The notes below the pieces were generated by a model. That model was not told where the DNA came from. It did no database searches and saw only the letters and a list, made by a program, of their open reading frames with translations. DNA of 64,000 bases from Callaeas wilsoni (Eukaryota > Chordata > Aves > Passeriformes > Callaeidae): contig VWPU01014796.1 in NCBI GenBank assembly GCA_013398955.1, positions 62,001 through 126,000 of the forward strand, written 5' to 3'. Positions 1-13,858 of the stretch are shown in pieces (position 1 is the first letter of the stretch; every line of letters starts with the position of its first letter). Made by a program: the position numbers and the translations under genes.

Positions 1-3000
1 TGATACTTATCTTTTACATAGCTACAAATTGTTGTGGAAATACTGGTGAAATGTACACTGTGAAAGAAAATGAGATCTCTGAAGACAGCAAGTTATAAAT
101 GTCCTTAGAAAGTTGGCAGGACCTAAGTCTCTAGCTGTCAAGTATTTAGGAGAAGATTCCAAAGGATTATCTTCAGCATTCTCATATTACATGTCATTGC
201 AATCACAGAAATGTACTATTAAAAAGTGGAAGTCCTTCAAAATGTATTAAAAAAATGTACAGAGACTGTACAGAGACTAAGTACTCTGCTGTACTCTCGG
301 GGTCTAATATTAATATTAGTATATTATTACAATGAATACTAATTTTTATTCTTGTTATTATTACATGTAAGCAGTTACTGAGTATTCTTGTAGCGGCCAG
401 GATTTTACTGTGGTCCACTTAAGACATTGTCTAGAAAGCCACGAGTCTCTAACTATGCTACTTCACTGTGTCCATGAACACAGGGATTGGCCTGGACTCA
501 GTGGCAGATGTAGCTGGAGCTGCCACCACTGAAATAGGAACAGAATAGGCCTGACAGGTCTGAGAAGTGGCTTCTGCCAACGTACAGCTTAATCTGTATG
601 TGCTCAACAGCTCCAGCACCAGCCCCATAGCTGGTCCTTTCTAGCCCAATCTCCTGCAGGTCACGGTGCGAGGTTGATGGCCATCCCCTGACACTTCATC
701 CTCCCACGCAGGGAAGAATGAACAGAGGCTCAGCTCTGCTTCCTGCAATGCTCTGGAGACAGTGCACTGATCTAATCCAGGGAGGTGAGGAGAGGAGAAA
801 GACAAGGTTTCTGTGCCAGCTGTTTGTCTGCCACAACTTATTTCCCCAGTGGAGCAAGAGAGAAGCGGGAGTCAAATGGAAATGTGACAATGAGTCACAG
901 TTTGGTCCTTATTTTACTGCTGAGAGCTGTGCAACTACATATTTCCTCTGTCTGGGAGCAGGCTGCAAGAAGACAGGCTAGCCCCAAGGCTACACACAGG
1001 TTGTCAGTGACAAAATCAAAATTAGCTTCTGCATTTCAGCCCTTTTCTCAGGCTATTGGATAACTATAAAAAGTTTTAAGATGTAAAACATTTCAGAAGG
1101 CAAAAAGATCTGTATTATTGAAGATTAACAGACATGAAACTACTAATGCATGAGAAATAACACACAAGAGCCAGAGGGTAAAATCCCAATTATTACACAA
1201 GTGTGATGGTCAGAAGCTAACAGAGGTATCCAATCAGCAAAAAGTTTAATGAAGGCGCACTAGAGGCAAGAGGAAGATAGCTGCTTCTCATGGTAATTCA
1301 TGAGTTGCTGCTAGAGGTGCCAGTTGTGCTGACTGAAACACAGGTCTAGATGAATAAATTTGATTAGATGATTCATTTTGATGGCTAAAGCCATAAGAGG
1401 TGTTTCCTACCCTTCAGTTAGACTGCTTTTTATGCTTGGAGCTAGGATGTTTCCATAGAATCTATTTGTATCTAGGAAATTTTCAAAATGAAAATATGTC
1501 TTCTTTTTCTGGATTTCAATGTTGATGAGGAAGAAGATGGTGTACCTATTACAGCAGGGCAAGGAGAATACAATTTTAGCTACGATTTTTTAAAGGAATA
1601 TGTCTGTTCTTGTTCAGTACAACCAGGTAAAATCAATATCCTAATTACACAAAGTGAAAAAAGAAGTCAGAAAACCCAAGTCTGCCTGTAAAACAGTCTT
1701 TGAGGGGAACAGAAGCTCCAGATTCTTACTGAAATAATTTTAAAGTTGTATTCCCTGGTGACTGTGGGCTTGGACAACCGTGCTTGTTCGTTTGGCTTCA
1801 GCCTTAGTGCTTTCTCATAGCCTGTTGAGGCAAGCATGAGGCCAAATCGATTAGCTTGACTTTTAGGTTTAAGAATTGGTGGACAATGCTGCTCAAACCT
1901 GACATAGTATTCATGCACCTTCAGCTGGTACAAGGCAACACTTACAAATCATTCACTACCTTAGGTAGCCCCTTAGAGAGTCAGGGGCTTAGCTCTGGAC
2001 AGCAGGAACACTGAAAACCTATAAACCAGAGGGCCAAGCTAATGCATCGTGTTAGTCCATGACAGGCTAAAAGTGTGTTCACTTGTGGGCAAACAGCTGG
2101 ACTGTAGGCCTGAATATTTATTCACTTTTTTTTAAAAAGAACCTTGTGATCTTAAGTATTTGGAGCATATTTTAAGGTTACTTATTTAATGAGAAATATG
2201 TTTTTTAAATCCCACTATTGTTTTCAAGTTATTGGGGAGATTAGTTACCACTGATTTAAAAATGAAATCTGTGCAACTACTGACATTCTCAGAAGTCTCA
2301 ACCTACAGCATCAGGGGCCTAAACCTTGAAAAAAAAATCTAGTCTAGAAATATTTTGAGTACTTTTACTCATTGTCTACAGCATAAATACTGAGTAAGAG
2401 CTGGATTAATTCTGTTCTTAGTGCTCAGTTCTGGAAAGCAGAAACTGTTTTACTTTAAAACATTTCATAATACAGGTCTGGCTTCAGTTTAGGAAATACT
2501 GAAGAGAAAAAAAACAGAGTTACCCTATTTGAAGCAGGTCATCCATTTACAGAAATAAAAATCTTTTTCCTTTCTTTCTGGTGCTGACAGTCACTGGTTT
2601 CTTCTCTGTTTAAAAAGATTGAACAATTGGAAACTACTCATTTTACCAGCTTAAACCATATTACAGTTCTAGAGGGTGAATTGCTTTAAATCAAAATGAT
2701 CAAAAAGACTTTTAGATCATCAATTTTAATTATTACTTAAATCAACAAACAAGAAACGTGGATTTCAAAATAGCAATTTTCAAGTTTTTTACATGTGTCA
2801 CCTATCATCCTTTTTCCCAAAAGAGACAATATGACAACTGAATACAGCCCTTCTCACTAAATTTGTGCCTTTCAGAGAGAAAGATAATCTAAATATCTGT
2901 CTAATAAAACATTCTATATTTTGGGAGCCATTTATCCAGATTCTTAGTCTTTTCATGTTGGGCTTTGTTTTGTTTTGTTTTGTTTTTTTATGCTAGAGAA

Positions 3001-6000
3001 AGGTAAATGGTGCATTTCTCTTTTGCTAGATAATGGTTTCATTTTTGCTTGTGGTTTCTGTCAAGCTTCATTAGGATGGAAATTGGAATTCAATTAAAAT
3101 GGTACAAACCCAGCATTTAAAAATTGTTTATATGTGTACATTTACATACTGGTTAAATAGAAAAAGTCCATTTTAAATATAAGTTGCTTTGATAAGTTTA
3201 ATGATTTATTAAACAAATATAGTGCTATTTCTAATTTAGGTCCTGGCCACTGCATCCTACAAGAATATATAACTGATAGAGCTCATTTTCTTTCATGTAA
3301 TGTTTATTCAAAGGTTAGGTAAAGAAAAAACATTTCCTACTTTAAAAAAAAATCCTTATTACTCTTTGATATAAATAAGATAATAATTGAGTTCAAATAG
3401 TAAAATAAATTGAAATTAGGAACACATTGCTTGCGTTTACAAACAAGCTATACTCTCAAAAAAAGGCCACCTTAATTTGACTGCATCTGCTTAGCCAGTG
3501 GTTTCCAACAATTCAGTGATTTCTTTAACTATTTTCACAATTGTAATGGCTTTATCATAGCTTTTTTTTCTTTAAAATAAATGTGATTTCTAGAAATAGT
3601 AATGTAAAATTGTAGTATTGTGAAACTGTGGTCCTTAGCACAGGGTTTTCTTAAATGCATTTTTAATTTTAAAGGGTGTTTTTTTAAATGGCATTTATAG
3701 AAAACTTTAGTTTATGATTCAAAAAGCACCAACAATTATATTCCCTGCCAATATTCCCTCAATGCAGCTTCATTTTAGTGGGTCTTAAAAAGAAGGATTG
3801 TTGAGCAGTAATATTGAAATGTCTTCAGATAGGTGTAAAAGAGGAACACAGTTTTTTACTGATTTAAAATCAAACCAAAGATGTGGTCAAAAAGAACTTG
3901 CAGAGACAGGCAGGCTTCATGTCCTTGCTGCTTTACATTGACAGATCAGACTGGTAATACAGTACATGAAGTAGATAAGCAAGATAACTACGACGTAAAG
4001 TCACTGCATCTAAAGACAACTTAAAGCTATGGACAACCTGTTGTGCTTATTTTTCATATGATCCCACTCTCATGTTCTCTTGTCAGCTTGAAACATGATT
4101 TTTTGAATATTTAATATTTTAATCCTATCCCTGTACGTTTGTATAGTATGTCTTGCTTTAGTGCGCTGGGTCAGACCATCCAGACTTTCGATTCCTGAGT
4201 GGGAGTGTGTTTAAGCTGTACGTGGACAAAAGGAATCAGCAAGATTTAGCTCCTGGTTTTTTTTCCTAATATGTGCTTGCAGCACAGTTGATTTATGTAA
4301 GAAAGTCTATTTCGGGAATTGCAAAGCAAGTACATGGCTACCAAATCTTTGACTAATGGTAGAGATAGTGGCACAAATAGGTAGCTGTAATACTTCCAGA
4401 TGACACTGCTGACAGATCTTGTTCTGTCCCATGTTCTGTCCTTTTCTTCATAGCCTCTGATACTTTTTTTGTCCCCCTCCTCTAACTGCAAAATATAATG
4501 AGAAGAACATGATAAAGCACACTGTAAGCAGCTACATTGTTCTTTAAACTCATTATATTTTAAGTAAAAGAGATGAGCTAACAAAACAGATCATGCCATG
4601 TAGAACAGGCTAAATAGAAAAAAACCTGTAGGAGGTACTGATTTTCTTTTCTTTTTTTTTTTTTTACTCCAAATGGTCCATATGCTAAAACTCACCTATG
4701 CTATACTTTCACTCAAATCAGTTCAGTTGCTCAAAATCATAGTCAGTGCTGAGCTTTGTCCTTACAAATCAGAATGACAAAGCTGTGGCTTTAAGTCTTG
4801 AATAAGCCTCACTTGAGTCCAGGGGCAGATTTGACCTTCTTTTAGAATAAGTCTGAGAGCACAGTATGATCTTGTATCTGGTCTAAAAGTTCTGCTTGGT
4901 GCCATGCAAAGGCGTTTACCATAAGAAAGGAAAGTATTAAATGCCAGGCACAGAAAAACTTTCTCACTGGAGAAGTCTCCTCTTTCTGCCTTCAAAGATA
5001 GTTTTAAAAAATCTTTTACAAATATGTAATGAGTAAAGACTTGCTACTCCCTGTACGTGCTTATGTCCTCACAACTTCAAAAGTACCTCTGTACCTTTGC
5101 CTGGAGTCAAATTGTCAAAGGCACAATGAATCCAAGCCTTTGTAGACACCTTTGGTATGTAAATGAACTCAATTTTTTCCTATATTCCATTATGTAGATT
5201 TAAGTTGTGGTTCTCTATGCATGTGAGGAAGGCTAAATCTTGTTTCAGTCTGTGCTGAGAGGCTATTCACAATTGACACAATTACCATAAATATTGTTTT
5301 CTGGTAACTATTTTACTGTTTTTAGAGGCATAATTTAATACATCTATTCAAATGTTAAAGTCCTTATTTTGCATAGACTTTTTCCTCCTGTAGCAGGTAG
5401 GACCTTAATTTTGACTTCAGGTCTATCCATGCAGCTCTTGTTGAAGTGAACTGTATTAGTACATGAACACAACTGGAGTAGGATATACCCTAACACCCCA
5501 AAGAGGTGATAACCCATGTATATGGTACAGTTCAGGTTACATACATTTAATAGTTTGTAATCCCAATATTTAAACTGTGACATAAATTTAGTATAATCGC
5601 AATTGCTTTTTCTAAGGAAAATATTAAAACTCTCTTTTTGCTAGAAGTTTTTTTGCATCAGCATTCATGCTAGGAGTAAAAAATCTGAACATTTTACAGG
5701 GAGGCATCCAAAGTTAGACTCATCCTTTTATATATTTACTGTTGATTTGGTTTGTCGGGGTTTCTTTGGTTGTTTGTTTTTTTACCAGGAGTGTTAGTAT
5801 AACACTATTATAGCAAAAGGTCTCTTGTAGAGGTTGAATGTGAACTCTGCTTGTCTGGGACAGCTACATGACTGCATCCTATGAGCTGGAGCAGAACCAC
5901 TACTACTCTATTCTAAATTTACCTCGCAACCTGTTAAGTCAACAAAGATGTTATTTTGTAGTAGAAAGTAAATCCTGAGAACGTGAGGTTTTCTGCTGAT

Positions 6001-7381
6001 TCAAAAATGGAAGGGCACAAAAACCTTTTTTTATTTCTTTAATCTGTGAATCGTGCCAGTTTGGACCCCAAGACATAAATACACTTGATAAAGTTTTTAC
6101 TTTAGTATGAGGTATGTCAGCTTAAAACTAAATACAAGCATTTTTTTTCCCCAGCAAGACTAGCGTCATTATCAGATGCTCAAGCAGAGTTAATCCATGT
6201 GAGATACATTTATCCTAAAATGCATCTCTTGTTCTAACATTGTGATTTAATATCGATTACATAGAAGCTGCCTGAAATGCTCTGGAGAATGTAATGCCCT
6301 ACTCTGCTGTTAGCAAACCAGATGAAATGATGAATTTCCAGATGAGTAGCAGTGAAAACCCCTCTGACTTACTCTCTTTCTTCCTTCCCCTTCCAGACTT
6401 AAGTGCAGTGTGTCCCTCTGCCCAGAGTAACAGTTCCACGCCTATTCCTTTCATTTATCATGAGGGAGATATCCATAGATTTTGTAATACAACTTGACTG
6501 TATTTTGCCTGCAAGTTCCTATTGAATCACAAGTGTCCAGTGATTTGTTGTTGTTTTCCTTATACAGAGCTCATGTAAGAACAATCACAAGGGAAATTTT
6601 GCTAGGTCACTGTTCCTCTGGAAAGAAAGGAACTTTGGAAATTATGTGGCAAACAGCTACAAATATGAGAGAATGCAATTTTGGGAAATCTTGGCAAGAT
6701 TAGCTACAAATATTCGTGAGGTTTCAACACACACTTAAAATTAAAATTAAATGTGAATTAAAGTGTTCACATGCAGGTATTAGTGCATTGAGAAGTGGAA
6801 TCAACAATTTTTCCAGAGTTAATGAATTAAAATAATTTTAACTATACAGAGAAAACAGTGATGAGAACTAGGATTTTGTCTTAAAAACTAATTAGTAGAA
6901 AATTCCTTTTAAGCATATATTTGCCATCGTTTCATTCATCAAGCAGGACAGGCAAATGCACTCACGCTGTGAATGCTAAGGGCAGTTTCACAAAAGGGAA
7001 AGTTAGTTATAAAACTAAGTTTTACAACAATGTTGCTATCCACTCTTCAGTGTGTCGTTCTAAGTACAGAGCAGAAATAATTCCACATCTGTGGAGGCTG
7101 CCAGAACTATAACAGGGCACTGGATCTAACTTTTTTTCCATGTGGTAGTGCCTAGGTCAGGGCTACATTGATCTAATGATCTTTACTTCATGCAACTAGA
7201 AATGGTTTCTACACTAGAATCCTAAAATAATTTAAACTTTTAAAGATTCTTTGATTTCCTTAATATTTTACAGAAAAGAAAGTCTTTTTGGTAATAATTT
7301 TAAGCTTCAATGTGCTAATAAAGTAAATATTGAACTATGCAACTGTCCAAAAGCACCCTCCCTTGCCAGGAGGAAAGGATG
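1..7381. other. Non-coding stretch, probable TRDN intron 1 or 5' flank
   Basis: AT-rich sequence with only short open frames that resemble no protein and lack splice context. About 460-1000 is somewhat GC-richer but I recognise nothing in it. Placement in intron 1 is inferred from the lack of any exon-1-like sequence before exon 2. Confidence 0.6.
2964..2989 (+). repeat. (TTTTG)n simple repeat
   Basis: Four units of TTTTG followed by a T-run. No gene is nearby. Confidence 0.9.
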
Positions 7382-7724
7382 CTCTGGGGAGACCTTATCT
7401 CTCTCTGCCTGAAAGGAGATTGTAGTGAGATGGGGTTCAGCCTCTTCTCCCAGGCAACAAGTGACAGGACAAGAGGACATAGCCTCTAGCTGCACCAGAG
7501 GAGGTACAGGCTGGACTTGAGGAGAATTTCTTCATGGAAAGGATTGTAATACATTGGAATGGACTGCCCAGGTAGGTGGTGGAGTCTATCCTTGGAGGTG
7601 TTCAAGAAACAACTGGACGCAGCAACCAGTGCCATGGTCTAGTTGGCAAGGTGGTGATCAGTCAAAGTTTGAACTCGATGATCTCAGAGATCTTAATCCT
7701 AAAAGATTCTGTGATTTTGTGATT
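7382..7724 (+). mobile_element. CR1 LINE 3' end
   Basis: This is a truncated CR1 retrotransposon covering the end of the reverse-transcriptase frame and the 3' untranslated region. Diagnostic avian CR1 strings include GGGGAGACCTTAT near 7387, AACAAGTGACAGGACAAGAGG near 7457, TTTCTTCATGGAAAGG near 7528, and a tail with the direct repeat ATTCTGTGATTTTGTGATT ending near 7724. The frames are broken and the copy is 5' truncated, so it is an inactive fossil. Confidence 0.9.
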
Positions 7725-9056
7725 AAATTCTGGGAAGTATTTTTAGTGCTTACTTGTGCTGTTCTGATACATAAATCATGCTTTACATTTTCCGCTTGAT
7801 GAACGGGTTTTTTACATGAGTAACACAAAGAAGAAGAAAAATGATTACTGCACTTTTCGTTCTCCTGGAGATGGCCACATCTGGTAGGCTTCGGGACCTA
7901 TGGGATTCCTCACTACTCCCTGCCAGAGCCATTTGCAGTGGGATACCTCTTCTTCCAGTGCTGGATGGCGGCAGTGGTCTTGTGTCCCCAGGTGCAAGGA
8001 AGTGGGCAGCTGAGTCAGTGCTCCCCACAGGCACACACCTCTCCAACCCACCTTCATGCCTCACTTTCCCTACCTTTTGTACTCCCATTAATCATTCTGT
8101 CTATTAAATCTTATTTCTGCTGCCTCAAATCAGTGCTACTTCAAGCAGAACAGGCAGCACAGTACTTAGTTCTTGTAGTTACAGTGCTTTCGAGTTTATT
8201 CTCAAATATCAGAAATCTTCATGCTCTGAAATAGTTTTTCAGCACAGCAGAAATTTGTCTTAGATATTGCAAACTTTATATAAAATTTCAACTAACCCTG
8301 TCCATTGTTCTCTCTACCGTACTGAGACACTCTGAGCTGTGAATGCAGCATATTTATTTGCAAATATCATGAAGTTGTAATCATTGATTCCTTGTATCTG
8401 CAGACTCTGCCACTTTCCCCTCTGTTCTTTCATCAAGCTGTTTACATATTCTTGGCATTTCTCAAATGTAAATACAATTTTAACTTCCAGATGCTCCATC
8501 TTCCCCTGAAAACGCCCAGGTAGGCAGATATGAATTACATCTTCTTTTGAAAATAGATGTACATCAGTTGCATTGGAGCAATTCCAGTGTCAGTCTTGTC
8601 CCACTGGAGGAAGCAGCTGTTCTTCAGGTGAAACTATTTAACTAGGAACAAAAAAGCACCTTATAATGCTATTATGTGTCTGTTTTCTAGCCCAGAAATC
8701 TAATTTTTAGCCAATTCCACATCTCCCTGTTTTTCTATGTTTATGCAAATAAGCAGGAAGGGAGACCTTTCCTCTTGTATGATATCCTGTACAATATCCT
8801 GAATGATATCTGCAAAAAAATTCTGAAGAAGCTTGAATTCCTGGTCTTGTGGGCACACAGGACATAAAAAATAGTTATGATTAATACTAGGTCCTTGTGT
8901 TAAAGATTAGAAATAAATGGTGGAATAAAAGCTTGTAAGGCCTTAAAAAAATTCTCTGTTTTTAATTTCCCACCCTGACTATTCATTTTCTCAGTTACCT
9001 GGTTAACAGCTTGTAGTTTGCTATGCAATATGGAAATCAATCTCCAATCTGGAAAA

Positions 9057-9094
9057 AACCCCAATCAATCAACCAACCAACCAGCCAACCAGAA
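9057..9094 (+). repeat. (AACC)n / (AATC)n simple repeat
   Basis: A short run of CAATCAATCAACCAACCAACC with degenerate ends. Confidence 0.9.
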
Positions 9095-9217
9095 AAACAC
9101 CAATAGGTTTCTTTTTTTGCACAAGAGTAGGTATCAAAACAAAGAAAATATACAAAGTGTGCTAAAAAAATTGAGTGTTTACAAAAGCCTGTGAAGTCCT
9201 GATGGTACACAGTGTTC

Positions 9218-9242
9218 CTCTTTCTCTTCTCTTCTCTTCTCA
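9218..9242 (+). repeat. (CTTCT)n simple repeat
   Basis: A pyrimidine run made of four to five TCTTC units in non-coding sequence. Confidence 0.85.
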
Positions 9243-11281
9243 TTTTGAATGCAAGCAATACCAAAGCCCCTTCTCTTTTAGGGTGTGCTTTACTTAAGTA
9301 AATATAAATTAGGCATGAGCTACATTAATGCACTTTAAATCAGAATATGCTGTGTATTCTGCAGACAGAGAAGTGAAGGTGTTAAAATCTTCATGCTTAG
9401 TGCACTTCGCTGAGCAACTGCACCCAGTCTTAAAGTTTAGGTTGTAGAAGAATATTGTAAACTTCAGAATCTTCAGTGTATTTTTGAAAGTATATTTTAA
9501 TATAATAGTTGCCTCAGTAGTTTCTTCACTAAAACATTTTTTTTTTTCAGTTGTCTCTAAGGAATTTACAAATGAGATCCACCTTTCCATAGCTTGAACT
9601 GGTTCAAGTCAGGAGGAATGAAAACTCAGCTAATATTTTCAGCTTTCACAGAATACATTCTCTACACTCCTATTCTTGAAGATAACACTCAAAGTTTTTC
9701 TCTATCTCAGTCCTATTTTTATTCCACTTTTTGTGTTTACTGTAAACTCTTTTACATTTGCCAACTCATTGAATATTTGTAGTCAATGCCTTTGAAATAA
9801 CCTTTGTTGCTATTACTAATAACAAAATCCTTGTTATCTTTTAGGTTTTTGTAGAGAATAATTTTACTTTGCCTAAATATATAATTCTAAGTCTTCAAAA
9901 AGTATCTGCACTTTAATGAATATTATCTGCATGAAATTTGCTAAATCTCTGAATTTAGTTTTGGAAAAGATACATCTATTTTCAACCACAGTCAGGACTA
10001 TCTATGTCAGCTTTTAATCTTTCCACTTCTTTCATGCCTTTCATTTTTTTAATTGGACGAATCAAGGTTTCTTGCCACATTAAATATAGAAATATTACCT
10101 TTTATTCTCACAGATTGAAGAGCGTATTTTCAATCACTTTGAATAGAACTAGAACTGTAGTGGTGTCTCATCAGCTGAAAAAGAAGAGTACATATTCTGT
10201 GTGAAGAAGCACATATTTTTAGTCTTTTATTAACATTTATTACCTTTCTGATTTACTTTTGGTTGAAGAAACATAACTTTTGTTTTGGCTTTACAGCTTA
10301 CTTAAATGCCAGGGCAATGAAGAGGGAAGACAAGGAAATAATAAATTATTTTATTCTTCAGTGATTTTATAACCAGAATTTAATGAACACTTTTTTTGGA
10401 CATAGATATGAATAATGTGAACTTCCAAACATAGACACTTTTAATTTTCTGTGGATCTCTTTTACAAATATCATTTTCATGGCTTGTATTCTTCTGAAGG
10501 TATCATCAGAATTTATTCTGTATAAAAATTACCTGTCAAAATTTCCACTATATGAATCTGAAAATGTTTCAATACTCTAACTCTTTTTAGTCTACACTTC
10601 TTTCTGCAAAAAAAGCAGTTCCTGACTAAAGGCGATGTGAATTGAAGTATCACTTTGGACAGAAATACCCTGTGCATGATACAAACCTTAACAATATTTT
10701 TCCATGACAAATGGATCTTACACTTTTTCATACATGCAGACTTGTTATTGACGTGTTCAATACTTGATCATGGGAACAGTGACTTTAACAAGCCATTGAT
10801 GTCTAATGGTCTTCTACGTGCATTTGTATAGTGGTTTACTAGGGAGCAGCACCCTCTGAGGAATAAATACCAAAGTGACTTTCGTGTTATAGTGCTCTAG
10901 GTCTGAACATTTCTGGAAATGGAGTGAAGGAAACCTAACATATGCCTGCCTGTTTGGGGTCAAGGTCTGTCTTATAACGTATATTTCATTTATGTCCCTT
11001 AAAAACTAATACTGCTCCTGACCTGATCTGCAAGATGAATCTGGACTGTTGGTCAGGCTCAGCTGTATTTGAGACTGATGTCTTACTGTCACAATTTCCA
11101 ATGATATAAGAATCCTAAAGTCACTTTAGTTTTGCTCCACTTACCTGTCAGAAGTACCCCGCCTGTTCAGGTCCTGAGGAGTGCACGGGATGTAAGTAGA
11201 GTTTGTTAAGATCATCCTATACAGTTTATTTCACACTTCCTATGTGACACTTGGCCTAAGGTCTAAATAAAGCACTACCTT

Positions 11282-11375
11282 AAACAAACAAAGAGAAAAC
11301 TGCAAACCAACCAACCAAACAAAAACAAACAAACCAACCAACCAACCAACCAACCAAAACCCACAAACTAAACCA
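11282..11375 (+). repeat. (CCAA)n / A-C-rich simple repeat
   Basis: A low-complexity stretch of AAAC and CCAA units, with the purest part at about 11330-11358 (repeated ACCAACCAACC). It contains no gene. Confidence 0.93.
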
Positions 11376-13438
11376 GGAAAAATAGCAAGTGTAACGCAAT
11401 GTCTTATGGCCTTCCTTTATTTCATATTGTGGATGCTATTCATTATTGCTCATTCAATTATATTAGATGCATCTTGTGTCTATTCTTATCTTCCACTGTA
11501 ATAGTTTAATAGCATTGGGAATGTATTATAGTTCTGGGGGCATGAATTGTGTTAGTGAGTGAAAGATTATCAGTTACATGACCATAAGAATATAGTAAAT
11601 GTAAGCTGTAAGGCTGAAATATTGACTGTAAAGTAAGTGTTCATTTTCAATAGATGTGAAAGCATGCATTTTTTATTTATTAGCACTTACATAATTACAG
11701 CTGAAGCTGCACTCTATTGATATAATAGAAAAGGAAATTAATAAAGAAAGGTTAGATGATGAATAGGCCTTTGACTAGAACATAATGCCTAGCAAAATCT
11801 TGCAAACATGTAGGCAGGATAACTAAGTAACTCTCGAAAGCTTTATTAAAAATTTAGAAAGGACCATCAACTTCTACGTCTGCAGAGGACATTTCTATGT
11901 CTTTTCATTATACTGGCAAAATTATGAGTTCAAACTGCTGATTTAATACTAAAGAAATATCAGACTATTTCTTGAAAGTTTCCTGAAATTAGAAAGTAGC
12001 AGTAGCTTAGGTATTCTTAAAATCCAAGAAGGAAATGTTAAAGAAACTTCATACATATGCTGAATGCATATAAAAAGCTTAAAAGGACGGCTAAAGAAGA
12101 CAAACAACTACACGCATGGGAAGCCTGTGTTATGTTCACTATAGAGGAGCAGTCAGCCAGGAGTTAGGAGATTCCCATTGCTTCCTTTCTTCAGAATTAA
12201 AATAATATGGCCTTGCATCACAGTGTGAACTGGAGGGACGATAAATATCAGAAGACTAGGGGCAAATAAATCCAGATTTGAAGATCTATAAAAATACACT
12301 AAACACGATTGCACATTTTGAATATGACTTGAGACTATGTGAAGATTTAGTAAATAAGAGAACATTGTGTTTATATGGACATGTTTGAGCATAATTAGAA
12401 AACTTGTGAGCACAGGACAGGTTGTTTGGAAAACAATGCCAACTATTGTCTCTATTTCATCAATATGAAAAAAAAAGGGTTTTTCTATTGGATGGAAAAC
12501 ATTAGGACAAAATTAGGACAAACAGGCATAAGCATCCTTTTCATGATTGAACTTCAGGCATAGGTATGCAACTTTGTTCTTGTCTTCTCCTATCCCACCA
12601 ACAGTCAGAGAGCAAAGCACAAAATAACGAAGGTCAAGGCAAGATGCCAGGAGCATTACAGAGGTCCTGCAAGTGTCTGATGCTCACGCAAAGCACTCAT
12701 GCTGGGCGGAAACTTTGCAGCACCTGCTGTTACTGTGGGCTAGGAATACTGGAGCTATATGGATCTGCTCTACAGAGAATGCGGGGAGGTGTTACAGCTC
12801 GTGAAGCATAGCTGAATGGTTTCGTGATGACTTTGTGCGTGTTTACAGCAGATGCTAAAGATTAGTTGATTTAGAATCCACGGGAGGTAATAAGGAAACT
12901 ATCATTCCAACCAGGTCAAAATTTTTCCTTGATGTAGCTCACTTTCAGTTCCAGTTAGCAATAATAACATCAAGGGGCCACCTCAAGATGGTGGCTTCTT
13001 TTATAACTTGAAATAAAATCTTTTGAACTGTACTGAGGCAAAGCTTTAAAATTAAGAAAGCTTTTGGGACTGATCATGTCATTAAAATAAGTGGAAAGAT
13101 TTTCTTCTATTTTAAGATGTATCACTGAGTTTTGAGGACCACTCTGCTGAAGTCTGCTTGCATGTTAATTAGTTTTCCATTACCAAATTAGGCTGAACCC
13201 TATGTCTAATGGTATAAAGCAGACACAGGAACTGAGAAAGGCTATGAACTCCAGAAAAATTCACATTCCAAAAATATAAGCAAATGGATTCCCCATCCAT
13301 ACATAGGGCAGAAGCTGCCCAGAAAGAGGAAGTCAGACATTTCAACATTTTTGTTTCATTTTTATGCCAATGTTGACTAGAAAAATGCAATGAGAGTCAA
13401 TTAAAGTTAATGATAAATTTGCAACAGTCTATGCTGCT

Positions 13439-13858
13439 GAAGAGTCTGGAGCACAAGCCTTATAAGGAGCATCTGAGGGAACTGGGGGTTATTCAGCCTG
13501 GAGAAAAGGGGGCTCAGAGGAGACCTTATTGCTCTCTACAACCACCTGAAAGCAGGCTGTAGCCAGGTGGAGTTCCGTCTCTTTTCCCAAGTAACAAGCA
13601 ATGGGACAAGAGGAAATGGCCTCATTGCCGTATGAGGTTTAGGTTGGGTATTAGAAAAACATTTCTTCATGGAAAGATGGGTTAAGTACTGGAACAGGTT
13701 CCCCAGAGAAATGGTGGAGTCACCATTCCTGGAGGTCTTTAAAAGATGTGGCACTGGGGGCATAGTCTAGTGATGGCCCTGGCAGTGCTTGGAGTTAACA
13801 GTTGAGCTTTGGATAATCTTAAAAGTCTTTTCCAACCTAAAGGATTCTCTGATTCTAT
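13439..13858 (+). mobile_element. CR1 LINE 3' end
   Basis: This is a second truncated CR1 copy in the same orientation. It begins near GAAGAGTCTGGAGCACAAGC and runs through TTCAGCCTGGAGAAAAGG, AATGGGACAAGAGGAAATGG, ATTTCTTCATGGAAAGATGG and TTTTCCAACCTAAAGGATTC to a short ATTCT-type tail at about 13858. It is somewhat longer at the 5' side than the copy near 7.4 kb and is likewise decayed and non-coding. Confidence 0.92.

Larger units (their letters stand above)
7725..13438. other. Non-coding stretch between the CR1 copies
   Basis: No gene seen. The part at 7783-8234 is GC-richer and open in several frames on both strands at once, which points to composition rather than coding. It contains ATTAAA near 8103. 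It may be an old unrecognised repeat. Simple repeats in this interval are listed separately. Confidence 0.6.

Noticed and set aside
4246..4584. 112-codon minus-strand frame
   Set aside because: No similarity recognised, low-complexity edges, and no splice or promoter context. A frame of this length is expected by chance in 64 kb.
7307..7799. Open frames around the first CR1
   Set aside because: They are translations of CR1 3' sequence and its antisense, with no intact domain.
11695..11712. Ile-Thr-Ala-Glu-like string resembling the end of triadin exon 1
   Set aside because: No upstream ATG in the proper context and no GT donor follows.
13536..13763. 75-codon minus-strand frame
   Set aside because: It lies entirely within the CR1 copy, antisense to the element.
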